A stretch of 64,000 nt of DNA from Glebionis coronaria (taxonomy: Eukaryota; Streptophyta; Magnoliopsida; Asterales; Asteraceae), in NCBI GenBank assembly GCA_025667525.1, contig CM046877.1, positions 29,523,255 to 29,587,254 of the forward strand. Direction: 5' to 3'. The notes under the pieces are model-generated. The model did not search any database and was not told the DNA's origin. It saw nothing but the letters and a program-made list of their open reading frames with translations. The stretch's first letter is position 1, and every line of letters begins with the position of its first letter. The position numbers and the translations under genes were made by a program. Shown here piece after piece: positions 1-10,652 of the stretch.

Positions 1-378
1 AATGGCAAAGGTTTCCCTGGCGACATGTCGCCAGGGATAATCTTGACAGGTAATTAGCAAACTTAGATTTTGTTAAATACGATGGACGAGTTTTCCCTGG
101 CGACATGTCGCCAGGGATAAGTTGGGACAAAGTATCCCTGGCGACGTGTCGCCAGGGAAACTTTGGAGGGAAAATTTCGCGCTCTTTCACTTGGTATCTG
201 ATTTTGGACCGATTATCCCTGGCGACATGTCGCCAGGGAAACCCTAGTCAAACTTTGACCAAGAAGTAAATCCACTTTACCGCCACGTCAGCGTTGTCGC
301 CAGGGAAAAGGGGTTATCCCTGGCGACATTGTGTCGCCAAGGAAACCCCCGTCATTTGTTCTCAACTTTCTTGTAGTG
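1..378. mobile_element. Right terminus of a CACTA (En/Spm) transposon
   Basis: The segment ends in TTCTTGTAGTG at 368-378, the inverted form of the CACTACAAGAA terminus typical of CACTA elements. The 350 bases before it hold several copies of a large palindrome, as expected for subterminal transposase-binding repeats. The rest of the element lies left of the window, so neither the other terminus nor the 3-bp target duplication can be checked. The assignment rests on the terminus plus subterminal-repeat architecture; no transposase is visible. Confidence 0.72.
14..343. repeat. Subterminal palindrome array of the CACTA end
   Basis: Four clean copies of a 24-bp palindrome with core CCTGGCGACATGTCGCCAGG lie at 14-37, 94-117, 135-158 (ACGTGT centre) and 216-239. 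A half copy is at 293-306 and a degenerate copy with a 3-bp centre insertion at 317-343. Spacings are near 40 or 80 bp. Each copy can be a double-stranded protein site or, in RNA, a strong hairpin. Confidence 0.85.
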
Positions 379-1289
379 TCTTTTTCATAGCCGCTTTCTT
401 TTATTAAACAGAGAAACTTAATCTAACACGTAACAACGATGGCAACACTCACGCTGTGATGTAGATGAAGTAATGAAGGCAAAACTTAGTTTCAAAGTTT
501 TATATTTTCTGGTAGTATTTGTTAGTGATTAAGATGAAGGTTATGAAGAAATTTAAAATACAAGGTAAATTAAATATTAAAGATTTTATTTGACTGACCA
601 TTCATGTTATGACATATGGCAGGTTGGATCAGAGACTCAATAGTCACGAAACGACCAGGTCGTGATGGTTTGTTGCTTCATTTTGTGTACTTCAATATAA
701 TATCAGTTATTTCTGTACTTTATACCCAACGACCGGTTAGATAAGATCGTGGATAAAATTAGTCTTATAAAGCACAAACCCACGATGTATAGATGAACAA
801 ATATATGAAATAAAGGAATTCGAGTTGAAACTTGAAACCATATTTACATTAGTGTCCATACGAAGAAAAAAAACTCAGATCGTTTCTATGTTGAGACAGT
901 TAATACTAGACTTTATCAGGCTAAAAGCACATTCTGATATTAAACTATCTGATCAATCAACTACTCAATTGGATCTTGGAACCTACCACTATCATTTGAG
1001 GCCCGAGATGGTGTCTTTAACTTAACTGAACCTGCACAAAGGCGTCATATTCCTTAACAGAGACTAAAATAGACTCACTTAAAGATTAAATGACATAGGA
1101 TGACCAAGACGTTTCAAGTTGTCTATGTAGCCTTTCATCTTAAGCAGGTAAGAGCTCATAGACTGACTTTCTTCTTGTTTGCAAGCGTGAAGGCTCTCAC
1201 TGCACGGTCTCAAGAAGCTCATGGTCTGCTTGTTGCCAAAAGTTTTTTTTCAACTCTTTTAGAATAACAAATGCACCTAGATCTTCCAG
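379..1289. other. Unassigned intergenic DNA with one dispersed 61-bp repeat
   Basis: AT-rich sequence without a supportable gene. Positions 764-824 are nearly the same as 47403-47463, the DNA just left of the truncated Copia-4 element. A 66-codon open frame at 825-1025 has no recognisable domain and is not called. Confidence 0.5.
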
Positions 1290-1871
1290 ATTTTGTTGGA
1301 TTTCTTAAGCCATGGTCATAAGCATAAGGGCATCAGGTGTTTTACCCATTTGTCTGCTTGTAGCCACAATGGGTTAGTAAAATTTGGTTGTTGGTATTTC
1401 AATAATTTACTTCCAAAGTACGGGATTAAACCAAGGATCGAGCATTATGGTTGCATGATTGACTTACTAGGCCAAGCCGGATGTTTATCAGAAGTACTAA
1501 AGCAAATGCCATTTGACCCAAACACTGCTATTTGGGGTTCACTTCTTGCAGCATCCAGACTTTATGGAAACATTGAACTAGGTGAAAACGTTTTGGAACA
1601 GTTGGTTAATTAAGAGCCTAATAGCAGTGGAAACTTTTCGGTTCTTTCAAATATATATGCTCCTGAGGGACAGCGGAGTGAGTCTAGATCGATAAGGAAA
1701 GTGATGAGGGATAATGGTGTGAAGAAGATATCCGGGACGAATTGTATTAAGTTGAATAGCAGAGTTCATGAGTTTGTTTCTGGAAACGGGTCACATCCTC
1801 TACATGTGAGTATATCCGAAGTTTTTTCCTGGTTAAATCAACATATGGATTTGAAAAGTATTCATATCTAG
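1290..1871 (+). pseudogene. PPR pseudogene fragment (C-terminal half)
   Basis: This is a truncated relative of the PPR gene at 60577-62118 and aligns with its last 190 or so codons, to a TAG at 1869-1871. It keeps the last PPR units (IEHYGCMIDLLG, AIWGSLLAASRL) and the E-type tail (VHEFVSGNGSHPL). Family members are organellar RNA-binding proteins, often RNA editing factors. An in-frame TAA near 1612 replaces the leucine of LVKLEPN, several codons are missing (SEVLKQM against SEAQEVLKQM), and the N-terminal half is absent. It is therefore a dead partial copy. Confidence 0.85.
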
Positions 1872-2102
1872 ACTAACACATGTTATGTACAAACTTAGTC
1901 ATCTTTAGTGAAATACTCAAAAGGATTGTCCCAATTGAATAGACAAATTGAGGTGACTGATATCTATACGTAATTTACATATTTATAAATATACATACTA
2001 CTTGTCTATGTACACTGTCTTCAATATAATTACCTTGTACAAAACCTTAATACAGTGAATCTTCCTTAAAACTTAACTTATCAAAGCTTGGAAGAAATCA
2101 GG
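1872..2102. other. Unassigned AT-rich DNA
   Basis: Nothing recognisable. It directly precedes the Copia-1 target site; its continuation on the far side of the insertion is 14160 onward. Confidence 0.5.
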
Positions 2103-2107
2103 CTCGT
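2103..2107. repeat. Left target-site duplication of Copia-1
   Basis: CTCGT abuts the LTR on the left and recurs at 14155-14159 on the right. A perfect 5-bp duplication is standard for Copia integrase and shows that the element boundaries are correct. Confidence 0.93.
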
Positions 2108-2632
2108 TGTTGATCCCAAACTTAGATCGATTAAGCTTTGTGTATACGAGATTAAATCAAGTACTACACGTAGAGAAACCTTTGCTTATGAATAAAGTAA
2201 CAAAGTGTTATGCGGAATTAACACTTGATCTAAAACACAATGATGTTAAACAAACTTCCACTTGTATTAGAATGATTCTTGTTGATTACAATGAAAGAGC
2301 TTAACAATCGAAAACTTATGAAAACTGATATTAAACATTAACCTAAAAGATCTTCTTTTATAGAACAAGAAGTCTTGTACAATAAGCTACGAATCAACTA
2401 TTCTAGGTAAAGATAAACATAGAAAATACATTGTCGTTTCTATCCTTACTAGAAGTATTCTAGAATATAATAAACGTGTAGCTCACATCTTCCATCAGTG
2501 CTTGTCTTCAATCTGTCAACGCTTGACTTTAATGTGTCAACGCTTATGCTGTCAGCGCTCACTTTGCTCTTGTCAACGCTTAAGTTGTTCGTGTCAGCGT
2601 TCAAGTGTTCTGGCCTAGATTTATTCCCAACA
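2108..2632 (-). repeat. Copia-1 3' LTR
   Basis: 525 bp, TGTTG...CAACA. In element sense this is the downstream LTR. It contains five TGTCARCG motifs at 2514, 2535, 2550, 2571 and 2592, in a region that in element sense lies at the LTR start (U3). Confidence 0.95.
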
Positions 2633-2645
2633 ATCCTCCCCTAAA
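2633..2645 (-). promoter_or_regulatory. Copia-1 polypurine tract
   Basis: Read on the minus strand this is TTTAGGGGAGGAT directly before the 3' LTR, the expected plus-strand primer site for reverse transcription. A similar tract (AGTTTAAGGGGAGG) occurs internally at about 6584-6598. Confidence 0.85.
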
Positions 2646-2684
2646 CTTGATATCCACTCTTATGATCAAGTTTCTGAATAAACA

Positions 2685-5600
2685 CTAAGAACTTGGAGGA
2701 GTCTGACAAACCTTGTCATATTGATGATAAATAAATCTGATCAAATTCTTTGCCACGTCACTTGTATAGTCTATCTCCAACTGGGTGTCCTTCATCTTCT
2801 CCAAAACAGCCTTGGATATGAAATACTGAGCATCTACAAGTAAATACTCAGCAAACTTTGTAGAACTCAAATGGTATACACCAGCAGCTGAATATAACCT
2901 CCATTGAAGACCACTGAGGTCATCTTCAAGATCCTTCCATATTTCAGGATCTTCTTCTTTTGTCCCACACATTCTTTTGAATGTGGTCCAAAGTTTTATT
3001 CCATTGGCTGAAGTTGGTGCTTCAGCCTCATACTTGGTCTCTAGCAACCTCCAAAGGTCTACCAAGTCTTCTCTGTCACAACTTGCAAATAAAGATATGA
3101 GAGTGGTAAAAGTGTGTACCTCCTTGCCAAATCTTCCAATTTTCCAGAATCCACATTCATCTTCCTCATAACTTACAATTGGATTCCTGGAATCTAGTGG
3201 TAACACATGCACCATATCTGAAGCTTCTAATGGGGAGAGCTTGAGGCTCTTTCTAATGATTGCTTCACTTGGATATAGTTGATTCATATCTTTTGGAAAC
3301 TCAAGAATAAATCCCTTCTTTACTGGTCTAGGAACTATCATAGCTTTCTTGATTGCCATCTCTTCTGCAAGTTGCTCCTTTCTTTCATCTGAAAGAAGTC
3401 TGAAAGTGTTTTCTTCCTGCACTTTCACCCAAATAGGATAAGCCCTATGTTCCAATTCATCAAATGTCAATGCCTTCAGCTTCTGATGTGTCCATCCAAC
3501 TCCATGACATTTGAGCAACATAAAGTAGAGCTTCCTTCTATCCCTTTTCAATTCAGAGAGAATGTTGCTTGCCTTGTACTTCAGCATCACCTTACAATCC
3601 TGCTGAACTCTAAGAAGAATTTCCAAACCCCATATTTGATCTGAAATGGTCAAGTCTGGATTATCCATACAGCTTTCTTCCCAAGAATTATACATCTGAA
3701 CTACCTCTGGCATATCAAAATCAATTTGCAACTTCAAATCTCTCAGCCTTTCCCTAGCAAGCTCATCACCATACTCAAGTCTTTCTGGTTCAACAATCAT
3801 CACACTTGAATCTGAGCTAGCTCCATCACTTTCTTCTTCAGAAGTCACAACAAATGGTGACTTTTCCTTTTCACCTTGTTCCATCATTTGCTCAGCCAAT
3901 CTTCTATCAAATTCAACCTGAGCTGCATTCTTTGGAACAATTTCTTCTACCAACTTACCCTTACCCTTATCTGTTGGTGCAATTGTTGGTAGGGTAGATG
4001 ATAATACCTGAGTAGGAACATCTTTGATGATAGATGATGACTGGAATACATCACCTCCATATGCTGATCTGTCAACGCCCAAATTTCCTCTATCAGCGCC
4101 CAAAATACTTCTGTCAACGTCCAAACTTGTCTTATCAACGCTCAAATATTTTCCCTCAGCGCCTTGTGTAACCTCCCTCAACATATCTGTAAATGATAAA
4201 TTTAAATTGGTTGGAGAGATTAAGGACGTATCAAAACCTTTTTGTTCCTTCAAAGTAGTAAGAGCTTCAGCAATATCCAATGATTGACCATCTTGACTGC
4301 TCTTATCACTCAGATTTCTTGGATCTTCCTCCCCTTTGGAAGACTCCTCCATACCTCCCCTTGAATGAGCATTCTCCAAAACAACAATCCTCTCCCTCAA
4401 TTCTTTGAGTTCAAGGCCTTGGTTACTGACAATGTGTACTAAGTCTGCATTTTGCTTTTGCAAGCTAATGCAGACAGCCGTCAATTCTAAAAGCGTCATT
4501 GGTTCCAGTCTGCCCTCTTCCAAAATGGGGATTTGACCTCCCAAGTCAGGTTCATTGGGCATGGATGAGGACTTAATTACGGTGGGACTGTCTTGACCAG
4601 CTTCTAAGCCAGAACCAATAGTCCCAGCCTCATTCAGGTCACCAGCCACACTTGTGGTGGTGGTTCTCTCTGCTACATGGCTAGGACCACCAGAGGAGAA
4701 CACTCCAGCAGTCCTTTGGCGTTTAATCAACCTATATTCAGGTGGTGTGGAAGATGGTGTAGAAGAAGGTGTAGATGTGGGTTGGTTAAGGGGTGTTTGG
4801 GATTGTGATGGTTGGGTGTCAACGTTGGAAATAGGCACATCAACGCCCACATTAGATGTGTCAGCGTCAAAGGGATTTTGGTCTATTTGCATTTGGTCAG
4901 GTGAGGGTAAAGGTTCAGGGATAGGTTCAAGTTGTGGGTGAGGGACAATATGAGGTTGGGGGTCTGGTTGGGGTTGTGCTGCTGCAATAACAGCAAGCAT
5001 GGCTGGGGTTAATGGTAGGTCTCTATGAGGTGGTGAATTCATCTTGGTAAAAATAGCCTTCTTTTGTTCAGGGATCTTATAAAAATCATTGTGATCCCTT
5101 GAACAATATCTTTGAGCATCAAAAACCATTTGCAGAAAACGGGGATAAGCTAAAGTCATTTTTGTCCCCTTGTTTTTACACATTCCTTCAAAAATCATTT
5201 TAGACCAGTTATAATTTTGCCCTGTTGCAATACACACAATAGCAGTTGCAATGGATCTATTGATCTCATTGTGTGCAGTACATTTGGGACTCAAACATTG
5301 AAGGAGAATGTGAATTAGGTACTTCCAGGCTGGGGGAAATTCCTGCTTATGGTACTTATTAAGAGTACCTTCATCAGGAATAGGGTATCCCAAAGCCCTA
5401 AGCCCTTGTTCTATTTCAGATATGGGAAGAATGGTTATACCATCAGCATCATTAAGATGCAAGGCCTGGCGTACCAAGGCCTCAGTAACCACCCAAGGTC
5501 TCCCATGTACAATAGAAGTCAATGTTGTCACTCCATTAACTGTTGAGGAACTAACAGTGTTCCAAAACTGTTTAATGTGTGTGAGTGGAATGAGTGGTGC

Positions 5601-5756
5601 ATGAGAAAGAGCATACCTTAATGGGGATGCATTCAAATACTCCACCATCTGTGTGTATTGAGGGAACAAAGTATTATCAGCAACAAGATAAGCAATCATG
5701 TTGTGTTGAGACTTGAACCCCAAATCCAATTCTGCTGAGTTAAATCTTGGTGCCAT
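2685..5756 (-). CDS. Copia-1 third ORF (ORF3, env-position protein)
   Basis: A 1023-residue uninterrupted protein between pol and the 3' LTR, the position of env-like genes in some Sireviruses. The first ATG gives MAPRFNSAELDLG; the frame is open 21 codons further upstream. Residues 1-240 form a conserved-looking domain with FWN, PPAWKYLIHILLQCLSPK, SKMIFEGM and YPRFLQ blocks. A Pro/Ser/Thr/Gln-rich section, a leucine-heptad coiled coil (QKQNADLVHIVSNQGLELKE), a second low-complexity region and a charged helical C-terminal domain follow. No signal peptide or membrane segment is evident, so a true envelope role is doubtful. The same N-terminal domain occurs in the Copia-2 ORF3. The frame carries two clusters of the dispersed motif, encoding V/A-D-K/R. 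Function unknown. Confidence 0.85.
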   Translation of the reverse strand: MAPRFNSAELDLGFKSQHNMIAYLVADNTLFPQYTQMVEYLNASPLRYALSHAPLIPLTHIKQFWNTVSSSTVNGVTTLTSIVHGRPWVVTEALVRQALHLNDADGITILPISEIEQGLRALGYPIPDEGTLNKYHKQEFPPAWKYLIHILLQCLSPKCTAHNEINRSIATAIVCIATGQNYNWSKMIFEGMCKNKGTKMTLAYPRFLQMVFDAQRYCSRDHNDFYKIPEQKKAIFTKMNSPPHRDLPLTPAMLAVIAAAQPQPDPQPHIVPHPQLEPIPEPLPSPDQMQIDQNPFDADTSNVGVDVPISNVDTQPSQSQTPLNQPTSTPSSTPSSTPPEYRLIKRQRTAGVFSSGGPSHVAERTTTTSVAGDLNEAGTIGSGLEAGQDSPTVIKSSSMPNEPDLGGQIPILEEGRLEPMTLLELTAVCISLQKQNADLVHIVSNQGLELKELRERIVVLENAHSRGGMEESSKGEEDPRNLSDKSSQDGQSLDIAEALTTLKEQKGFDTSLISPTNLNLSFTDMLREVTQGAEGKYLSVDKTSLDVDRSILGADRGNLGVDRSAYGGDVFQSSSIIKDVPTQVLSSTLPTIAPTDKGKGKLVEEIVPKNAAQVEFDRRLAEQMMEQGEKEKSPFVVTSEEESDGASSDSSVMIVEPERLEYGDELARERLRDLKLQIDFDMPEVVQMYNSWEESCMDNPDLTISDQIWGLEILLRVQQDCKVMLKYKASNILSELKRDRRKLYFMLLKCHGVGWTHQKLKALTFDELEHRAYPIWVKVQEENTFRLLSDERKEQLAEEMAIKKAMIVPRPVKKGFILEFPKDMNQLYPSEAIIRKSLKLSPLEASDMVHVLPLDSRNPIVSYEEDECGFWKIGRFGKEVHTFTTLISLFASCDREDLVDLWRLLETKYEAEAPTSANGIKLWTTFKRMCGTKEEDPEIWKDLEDDLSGLQWRLYSAAGVYHLSSTKFAEYLLVDAQYFISKAVLEKMKDTQLEIDYTSDVAKNLIRFIYHQYDKVCQTPPSS

Positions 5757-5819
5757 TGATGAAAGCTGGTAATTTGAAGTATAAAAGATGAAGTTTGATA
5801 AGAGAAAAGTGTTAGACAA

Positions 5820-7010
5820 GAATTATAGATACCCTGTTTAAAATAGGAGCCAAATTTATAGGAGTGGATGAATGCACGTGATTGGCCCAAAAATAGGCAA
5901 AGATTTTCAAAAATCAATCATGAAAATATTGAAAAAGTTTATAAGTTATCTCATGCATTTAATGAAAGTAACAACTCCTAAAATTACGGCTTGAAAATAT
6001 GTCAAAAAGTAACAACTGGGTAGGTCCCATTGTTTGTCAACGGTCAAATATAACCCATCAACGCCCAACGGCTATAATCCTGTCAACGTTCGCCTAAAGC
6101 CATGTCAGCGTCCATTTTGGTCACAACAACGCTTGGAAAAATCTTGTCAGCGTCCAAAAATAAAATTGTTTTAAAAAGTGAAAAATGACCTTAACAAGTA
6201 ATTTATCCTAGAGAAGATAACCAAAAGCTGATAATTATCATAGGGCGGCAAGCACTGTCCAGTTATGCACACTTGCATAAGCAAGATAGACATAACAGTC
6301 CTCTAGTGTCCCTTGCTAACCAAAATTCTTAACAACCAAGTTACCTCATAAAATCCTTGTTACTCCCAGGTAAAACCCATACCAAAAGAATTCCCAAGCC
6401 TCCCATCAGACCACAACCAATTCTAGGCCAAAAATGTCTTGGCAGCATGCAAAGTTGATATACTATGCATGCTACAGTGCCTCATGGTTTAGTAAAACTA
6501 ACCCATACTCACCTGTGGACACAATCTAGAATTGTGATAAGAGTATTCTAAGAATACCCAAGAGTCCTAAAGGTTCCTTAAACCTCCCCTTAAACTATGA
6601 TACATGAGTTCTCAAAATATATATATGAACATTAAAAATTTATGTCAAGATAGGAATATAAATATTCCAACCATCATCCATAAACAAAACATGTCCAAAT
6701 AGCTCTTCAAAGATCCATAAGCAACTCTGTATCCAATGGCATAAAGCTACCATCACCTGCACATTTAGATGAAAACCACAAAACTAACAATTTGTTGCTG
6801 ACAGCGTCCCGACAACACTTATCAGCGTTGAAGAAACTCTTGTCAGCGTTAGACAATAATATCTCCAACAACGGCAAAATAACCCTTGACAGCGTTACAA
6901 TTACCCTTGTCAGTGTTAGAAAAATAATGTGGAAAATCTAAATCATCACAAAGACCAATAACAATGCATTATCCTGTACATACTTTTACAAAAAGGTTCC
7001 AAAACACCTA
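5820..7010 (-). other. Copia-1 pol-ORF3 spacer with motif clusters
   Basis: A 1.2-kb non-coding spacer. It holds TGTCARCG-type motifs at about 6035-6155 (six) and 6797-6920 (five), and an internal polypurine-like tract near 6590. In element sense it lies just upstream of ORF3, so it may carry a promoter or splice acceptor for an ORF3 mRNA (inference). Confidence 0.6.
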
Positions 7011-8678
7011 TTAAGTGAGATTAACCATTCCAATATTTGTTACCAAATATTGAAATCTTCCAGCATCAAAAGGTTTAGTTAATAAATCAGCTACATTATC
7101 TTCTGTATCTACCCTATCTGGTTGTATTAAACCTTTCTCAAAGCAATCTCTTATAAAATGATGTCTAATTTCTATGTGTTTGGTTTTAGAATGATGTACA
7201 GGATTTTTAATAATGCATAAAGTACTGTTATTGTCTACAAAAATCTTGGTGTGCATAAAATTATACCCATAATCCAACAGCTGGTTCTGAATCCATAAGA
7301 CTTGTCCACAACAAGCAGCTGCAGCCACATATTCTGCTTCAGTTGTAGAGTTTGCCACCACTGTTTGTTTCTTGCATTGCCAAGATATTAATCTGCTCCC
7401 AAGAAATTGGCATCCACCAGTTGTGGATTTCCTATCAAACTTGTCACCACCATAATCACTGTCTGAATATGCAATAAGATCCAATGGAGAATCTTTTGGG
7501 TACCATAATCCAAGATCTGGATAACACCTTAGGTACCTAAAAATTCTCTTCACAGCAAAAAGGTGACATTCTTTGGGAGTCACTTGATGGCGTGCACATG
7601 CACACACAGCAAACATGATGTCAGGTCTTGAGGCTGTAAGATACATCAATGATCCAATCATTGATCTATAGTGCCTAACATCCACATCCTTTCCAGCTCC
7701 AATTTTTCCCCAAGGGTGTTGCCTATCCATAGGAGTGGAAGCCTCCTTCTCATGTAGAGAAAAACCATATTTCTTCAAGATTTCAGCGACATACTTGTCT
7801 TGGGAGATGAAGATACCATCTTCTTTCTGCTGAACTTGCAAACCTAGAAAGAAGTTCATCTCACCCATTGCACTCATCTTGAATTTATCTGTCATGAGCT
7901 TGGAAAAGTCCTCACTCATTTTTGGATCAGTAGACCCAAAAATGATATCATCAACATAGACCTGCACAAGTAACACATGTTTTCCTTTCTTCTTTGTAAA
8001 TAGTGTCTGATCTATGGTGCCCCTTTTGAAACCATTTTCCACCAAGTAGGTGGACAATGTACCATACCATGCTCTTGGGGCTTGATGAAGTCCATACATT
8101 GCTTTCTTCACTCTATAAACCTTGTCTGGATTTTCAGGATCTTCAAAACCAGGAGGTTGCATGACATATACTTCCTCAACAATTGTCCCATAGAGGAAAG
8201 CACTCTTCACATCCATTTGGTAAACAGTAAAATTCATACAAGAGGCATAAGCTAGAAAAATTCTTATAGCTTCAATTCTTGCAACTGGTGCAAAAACTTC
8301 TTCATAATCAATTCCTTCCTCTTGTGTATATCCCTGAGCTACCAAACGTGCCTTGTTTCTGACCACAATACCTCTTTCATCTTTCTTGTTCCTTAGAACC
8401 CATCTTGTCCCAATTGGTCTCACATATCTAGGACAATCAACCAGCTCCCAAACATCCTGTATAGCAAATTGGTGAAGCTCATCCTGCATTGCTTCCACCC
8501 AAATTGGTTCTTTGAGAGCATCAAAAATCTTCTTGGGTTCTTCCTGTGACAGAAAACAGGCAAACAAACATGCTTGTACAAGAGGGGTATCAACCTTCTT
8601 GTGTATATTGGCAATAAATCCACCAAGACCTTGATGGGATCTTCTTGTCTGAACTGGAGCCATAACATCACCAATGAT
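7011..8678 (-). CDS. Copia-1 reverse transcriptase-RNase H (3' part of pol)
   Basis: About 550 codons in the same frame as the integrase ORF and separated from it by one TAG (8679-8681). Reverse transcriptase blocks in order are [39 protein letters not shown] and the catalytic YVDDIIFGS. RNase H is marked by [23 protein letters not shown] and VDNNSTLCI. The end, [16 protein letters not shown], is the normal Copia terminus. The protein would copy the element RNA inside the virus-like particle. Read across the amber codon the sequence runs HPTS-stop-IIGDV, where related elements normally have glutamine, so the stop probably arose by CAG to TAG. Confidence 0.93.
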   Translation of the reverse strand: MIGDVMAPVQTRRSHQGLGGFIANIHKKVDTPLVQACLFACFLSQEEPKKIFDALKEPIWVEAMQDELHQFAIQDVWELVDCPRYVRPIGTRWVLRNKKDERGIVVRNKARLVAQGYTQEEGIDYEEVFAPVARIEAIRIFLAYASCMNFTVYQMDVKSAFLYGTIVEEVYVMQPPGFEDPENPDKVYRVKKAMYGLHQAPRAWYGTLSTYLVENGFKRGTIDQTLFTKKKGKHVLLVQVYVDDIIFGSTDPKMSEDFSKLMTDKFKMSAMGEMNFFLGLQVQQKEDGIFISQDKYVAEILKKYGFSLHEKEASTPMDRQHPWGKIGAGKDVDVRHYRSMIGSLMYLTASRPDIMFAVCACARHQVTPKECHLFAVKRIFRYLRCYPDLGLWYPKDSPLDLIAYSDSDYGGDKFDRKSTTGGCQFLGSRLISWQCKKQTVVANSTTEAEYVAAAACCGQVLWIQNQLLDYGYNFMHTKIFVDNNSTLCIIKNPVHHSKTKHIEIRHHFIRDCFEKGLIQPDRVDTEDNVADLLTKPFDAGRFQYLVTNIGMVNLT

Positions 8679-10652
8679 CTAAGATGTGGGGTGATCCTTT
8701 GCTATGGAAGTGAGAACTCCTCCTTCAATAAGTCTGGTGTCCTCAATTTCACGCTCCATGTTGCCAATATCTTCTTCATCTGACTCTGTTTGATCAACAT
8801 GAATCTCTTCATGGACATTAGAAGGTCCACCTTGTTCAAAATGTGAAGAGAAAAGATGTGCAAAGGTGTTGTCAAATTCTGATCCTTGTTTGTCAGCGTT
8901 AGGGCTAACAACGCTTGAACTGCTTGTGTCAGCGTCTGATCCATCAGCGTCTGAATTGCTCTTATCAGCGCTTGATTTCCCTTTGTCAGCGCCTGAAGAA
9001 GTATGCATGTTTGTATTTGGTGGTATCTGAAAACCACCATTATCTTTTCTAGCAGCAGCAGCAGCAGCATAATACTCATCTGTCCATATAGGAAGTGTAA
9101 CATATTCTTGTGTGGGAGATGATTCAACTGCTGGTGGTCCATCCTCCTTAGCAACCTGAATACCTGAAACATTACCAATTCTCTTTTCCAAAACACTTGA
9201 AGTTACCTTCACAATGTCTGGATCAGTAACAGGCATATAATTTAAAGCTCTAGATAAAGGTTCTAAGTCAAACAACCAATTTGGACCACTCTCAGGATCA
9301 CTAGGTTTACTCTCTAAAAACCTAACATGTACTTTTTCAAGTATACGTTTTTCCTTTTTAATGTAAACCCTATATCCTTTACTCTGCACTGAATAACCCA
9401 TGAAGTAGCCTTCATCACCTTTTGAATCAAATTTACCTAGGGCCTCACTAGTTTCTAGAACAACTACATGACATCCAAAAGGCTTGAGAAAACCAATATT
9501 TGGCTTCCTTCCCCAAAGTAATTCATAAGGTGTCTTATTATGTATCTTGTTGACCAATGCCCTATTTTGAACATAACAAGCTGTGTTAACAGCTTCAGCC
9601 CAGAAGGCTATAGGAAAGTGGGCATCAGCCAACATGGTTCTGGCTGCTTCAATAAGGGTCCTATTCTTCCTTTCAGCAACCCCATTTTGCTGTGGGGTTC
9701 TAGCTATGCTAAACTGCCTAGTAATCCCTTTCTTGGCACAAAAATCATCTAACAACTGATTTCTAAACTCACCCCCATTGTCACTTCTAATAATTTTGAC
9801 CTCATTACCATTCTTCTTCTCTATTTGGGTAATGAAATTAATCAGACTTAGGGCAGTTTCACTTTTCTTGGCTAAAAAGAAAGTCCATGTAAACCTGGAA
9901 TAATCATCAGTGATAACAAAACAATATGATTTACCCTTCAAACTTTCTATATTAGTTGGACCAAAGAGGTCCATATGCAATAAGTGAAGTGGTTTAGAAC
10001 TAGAATGCACCTGTTTAGACCTGAATGAGACCTTGTGCTGCTTGCCCTTAAGACATACAACACAAGAGTGGTCATTGTGGAAAGCCTTTTCAGGCAAACC
10101 ATCAACTAAACCAAGCCTCACAAGTCTATTGATATTCTTAAAGTTTATGTGCCCTAGTCTCCTGTGCCAAAGATTACTTTCATCTACTGAGGCTTTAGCA
10201 TACAGACATGACATTTTATTATTTACCTTAATTCCATTAAGATTCACATTATATATGTCTTTATGCCTTGGTGTTCTAAAATCTATGTATTTTTCTTCAG
10301 GTAGCTTATAATCTTTGCTTAACACCAAGCACTCAGTATCTGTGAAAAGAACCTTATTTTTGTTATCACACACTTGTGATACACTAAACAAATTATAATC
10401 CAGTTCTTTTACCAAGAAGACATTCTCAAACCGTAGATTGTTGGTGACAAGGGTTCCTTTTCCTGTGATTGTTCCATCGCCCCCTCCAAAGTATACCTTA
10501 TCACCATCTTGAATAGAAGAGAAATTGGTCAGATAGTCTTCCTTTCCTGTCATGTGCCTTGAGCACCCACTATCCCAGTATCCATAATCATTGATCTTCT
10601 TCTGAATGCCCTGCACATAAAGAAAACACATTAGTTTTCTTTGGGAACCCAA
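8679..10652 (-). CDS. Copia-1 protease-integrase (5' part of pol)
   Basis: Encodes the aspartic protease (YWDSGCSRHMTG with catalytic DSG), the GAG-pre-integrase zinc motif (WHRRLGHINF, CVVCLKGK) and the integrase core (HMDLFGP, SDNGGEFRN, PQQNGVAERKNRT, the D,D-35-E residues). A low-complexity linker follows with repeated ADK/DAD peptides from the dispersed TGTCAGCG motif. The left edge is only an open-frame boundary: there is no ATG, and the frame overlaps the gag end by 22 bases in the -1 register. The protein cleaves Gag-Pol and inserts the cDNA. It ends prematurely at the TAG at 8679-8681. Confidence 0.93.
   Translation of the reverse strand: MGSQRKLMCFLYVQGIQKKINDYGYWDSGCSRHMTGKEDYLTNFSSIQDGDKVYFGGGDGTITGKGTLVTNNLRFENVFLVKELDYNLFSVSQVCDNKNKVLFTDTECLVLSKDYKLPEEKYIDFRTPRHKDIYNVNLNGIKVNNKMSCLYAKASVDESNLWHRRLGHINFKNINRLVRLGLVDGLPEKAFHNDHSCVVCLKGKQHKVSFRSKQVHSSSKPLHLLHMDLFGPTNIESLKGKSYCFVITDDYSRFTWTFFLAKKSETALSLINFITQIEKKNGNEVKIIRSDNGGEFRNQLLDDFCAKKGITRQFSIARTPQQNGVAERKNRTLIEAARTMLADAHFPIAFWAEAVNTACYVQNRALVNKIHNKTPYELLWGRKPNIGFLKPFGCHVVVLETSEALGKFDSKGDEGYFMGYSVQSKGYRVYIKKEKRILEKVHVRFLESKPSDPESGPNWLFDLEPLSRALNYMPVTDPDIVKVTSSVLEKRIGNVSGIQVAKEDGPPAVESSPTQEYVTLPIWTDEYYAAAAAARKDNGGFQIPPNTNMHTSSGADKGKSSADKSNSDADGSDADTSSSSVVSPNADKQGSEFDNTFAHLFSSHFEQGGPSNVHEEIHVDQTESDEEDIGNMEREIEDTRLIEGGVLTSIAKDHPTS

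Noticed and set aside
14..343. CRISPR-like appearance of regularly spaced palindromes
   Set aside because: The sequence is clearly plant nuclear, spacers are irregular, and the repeats are subterminal to a CACTA terminus.
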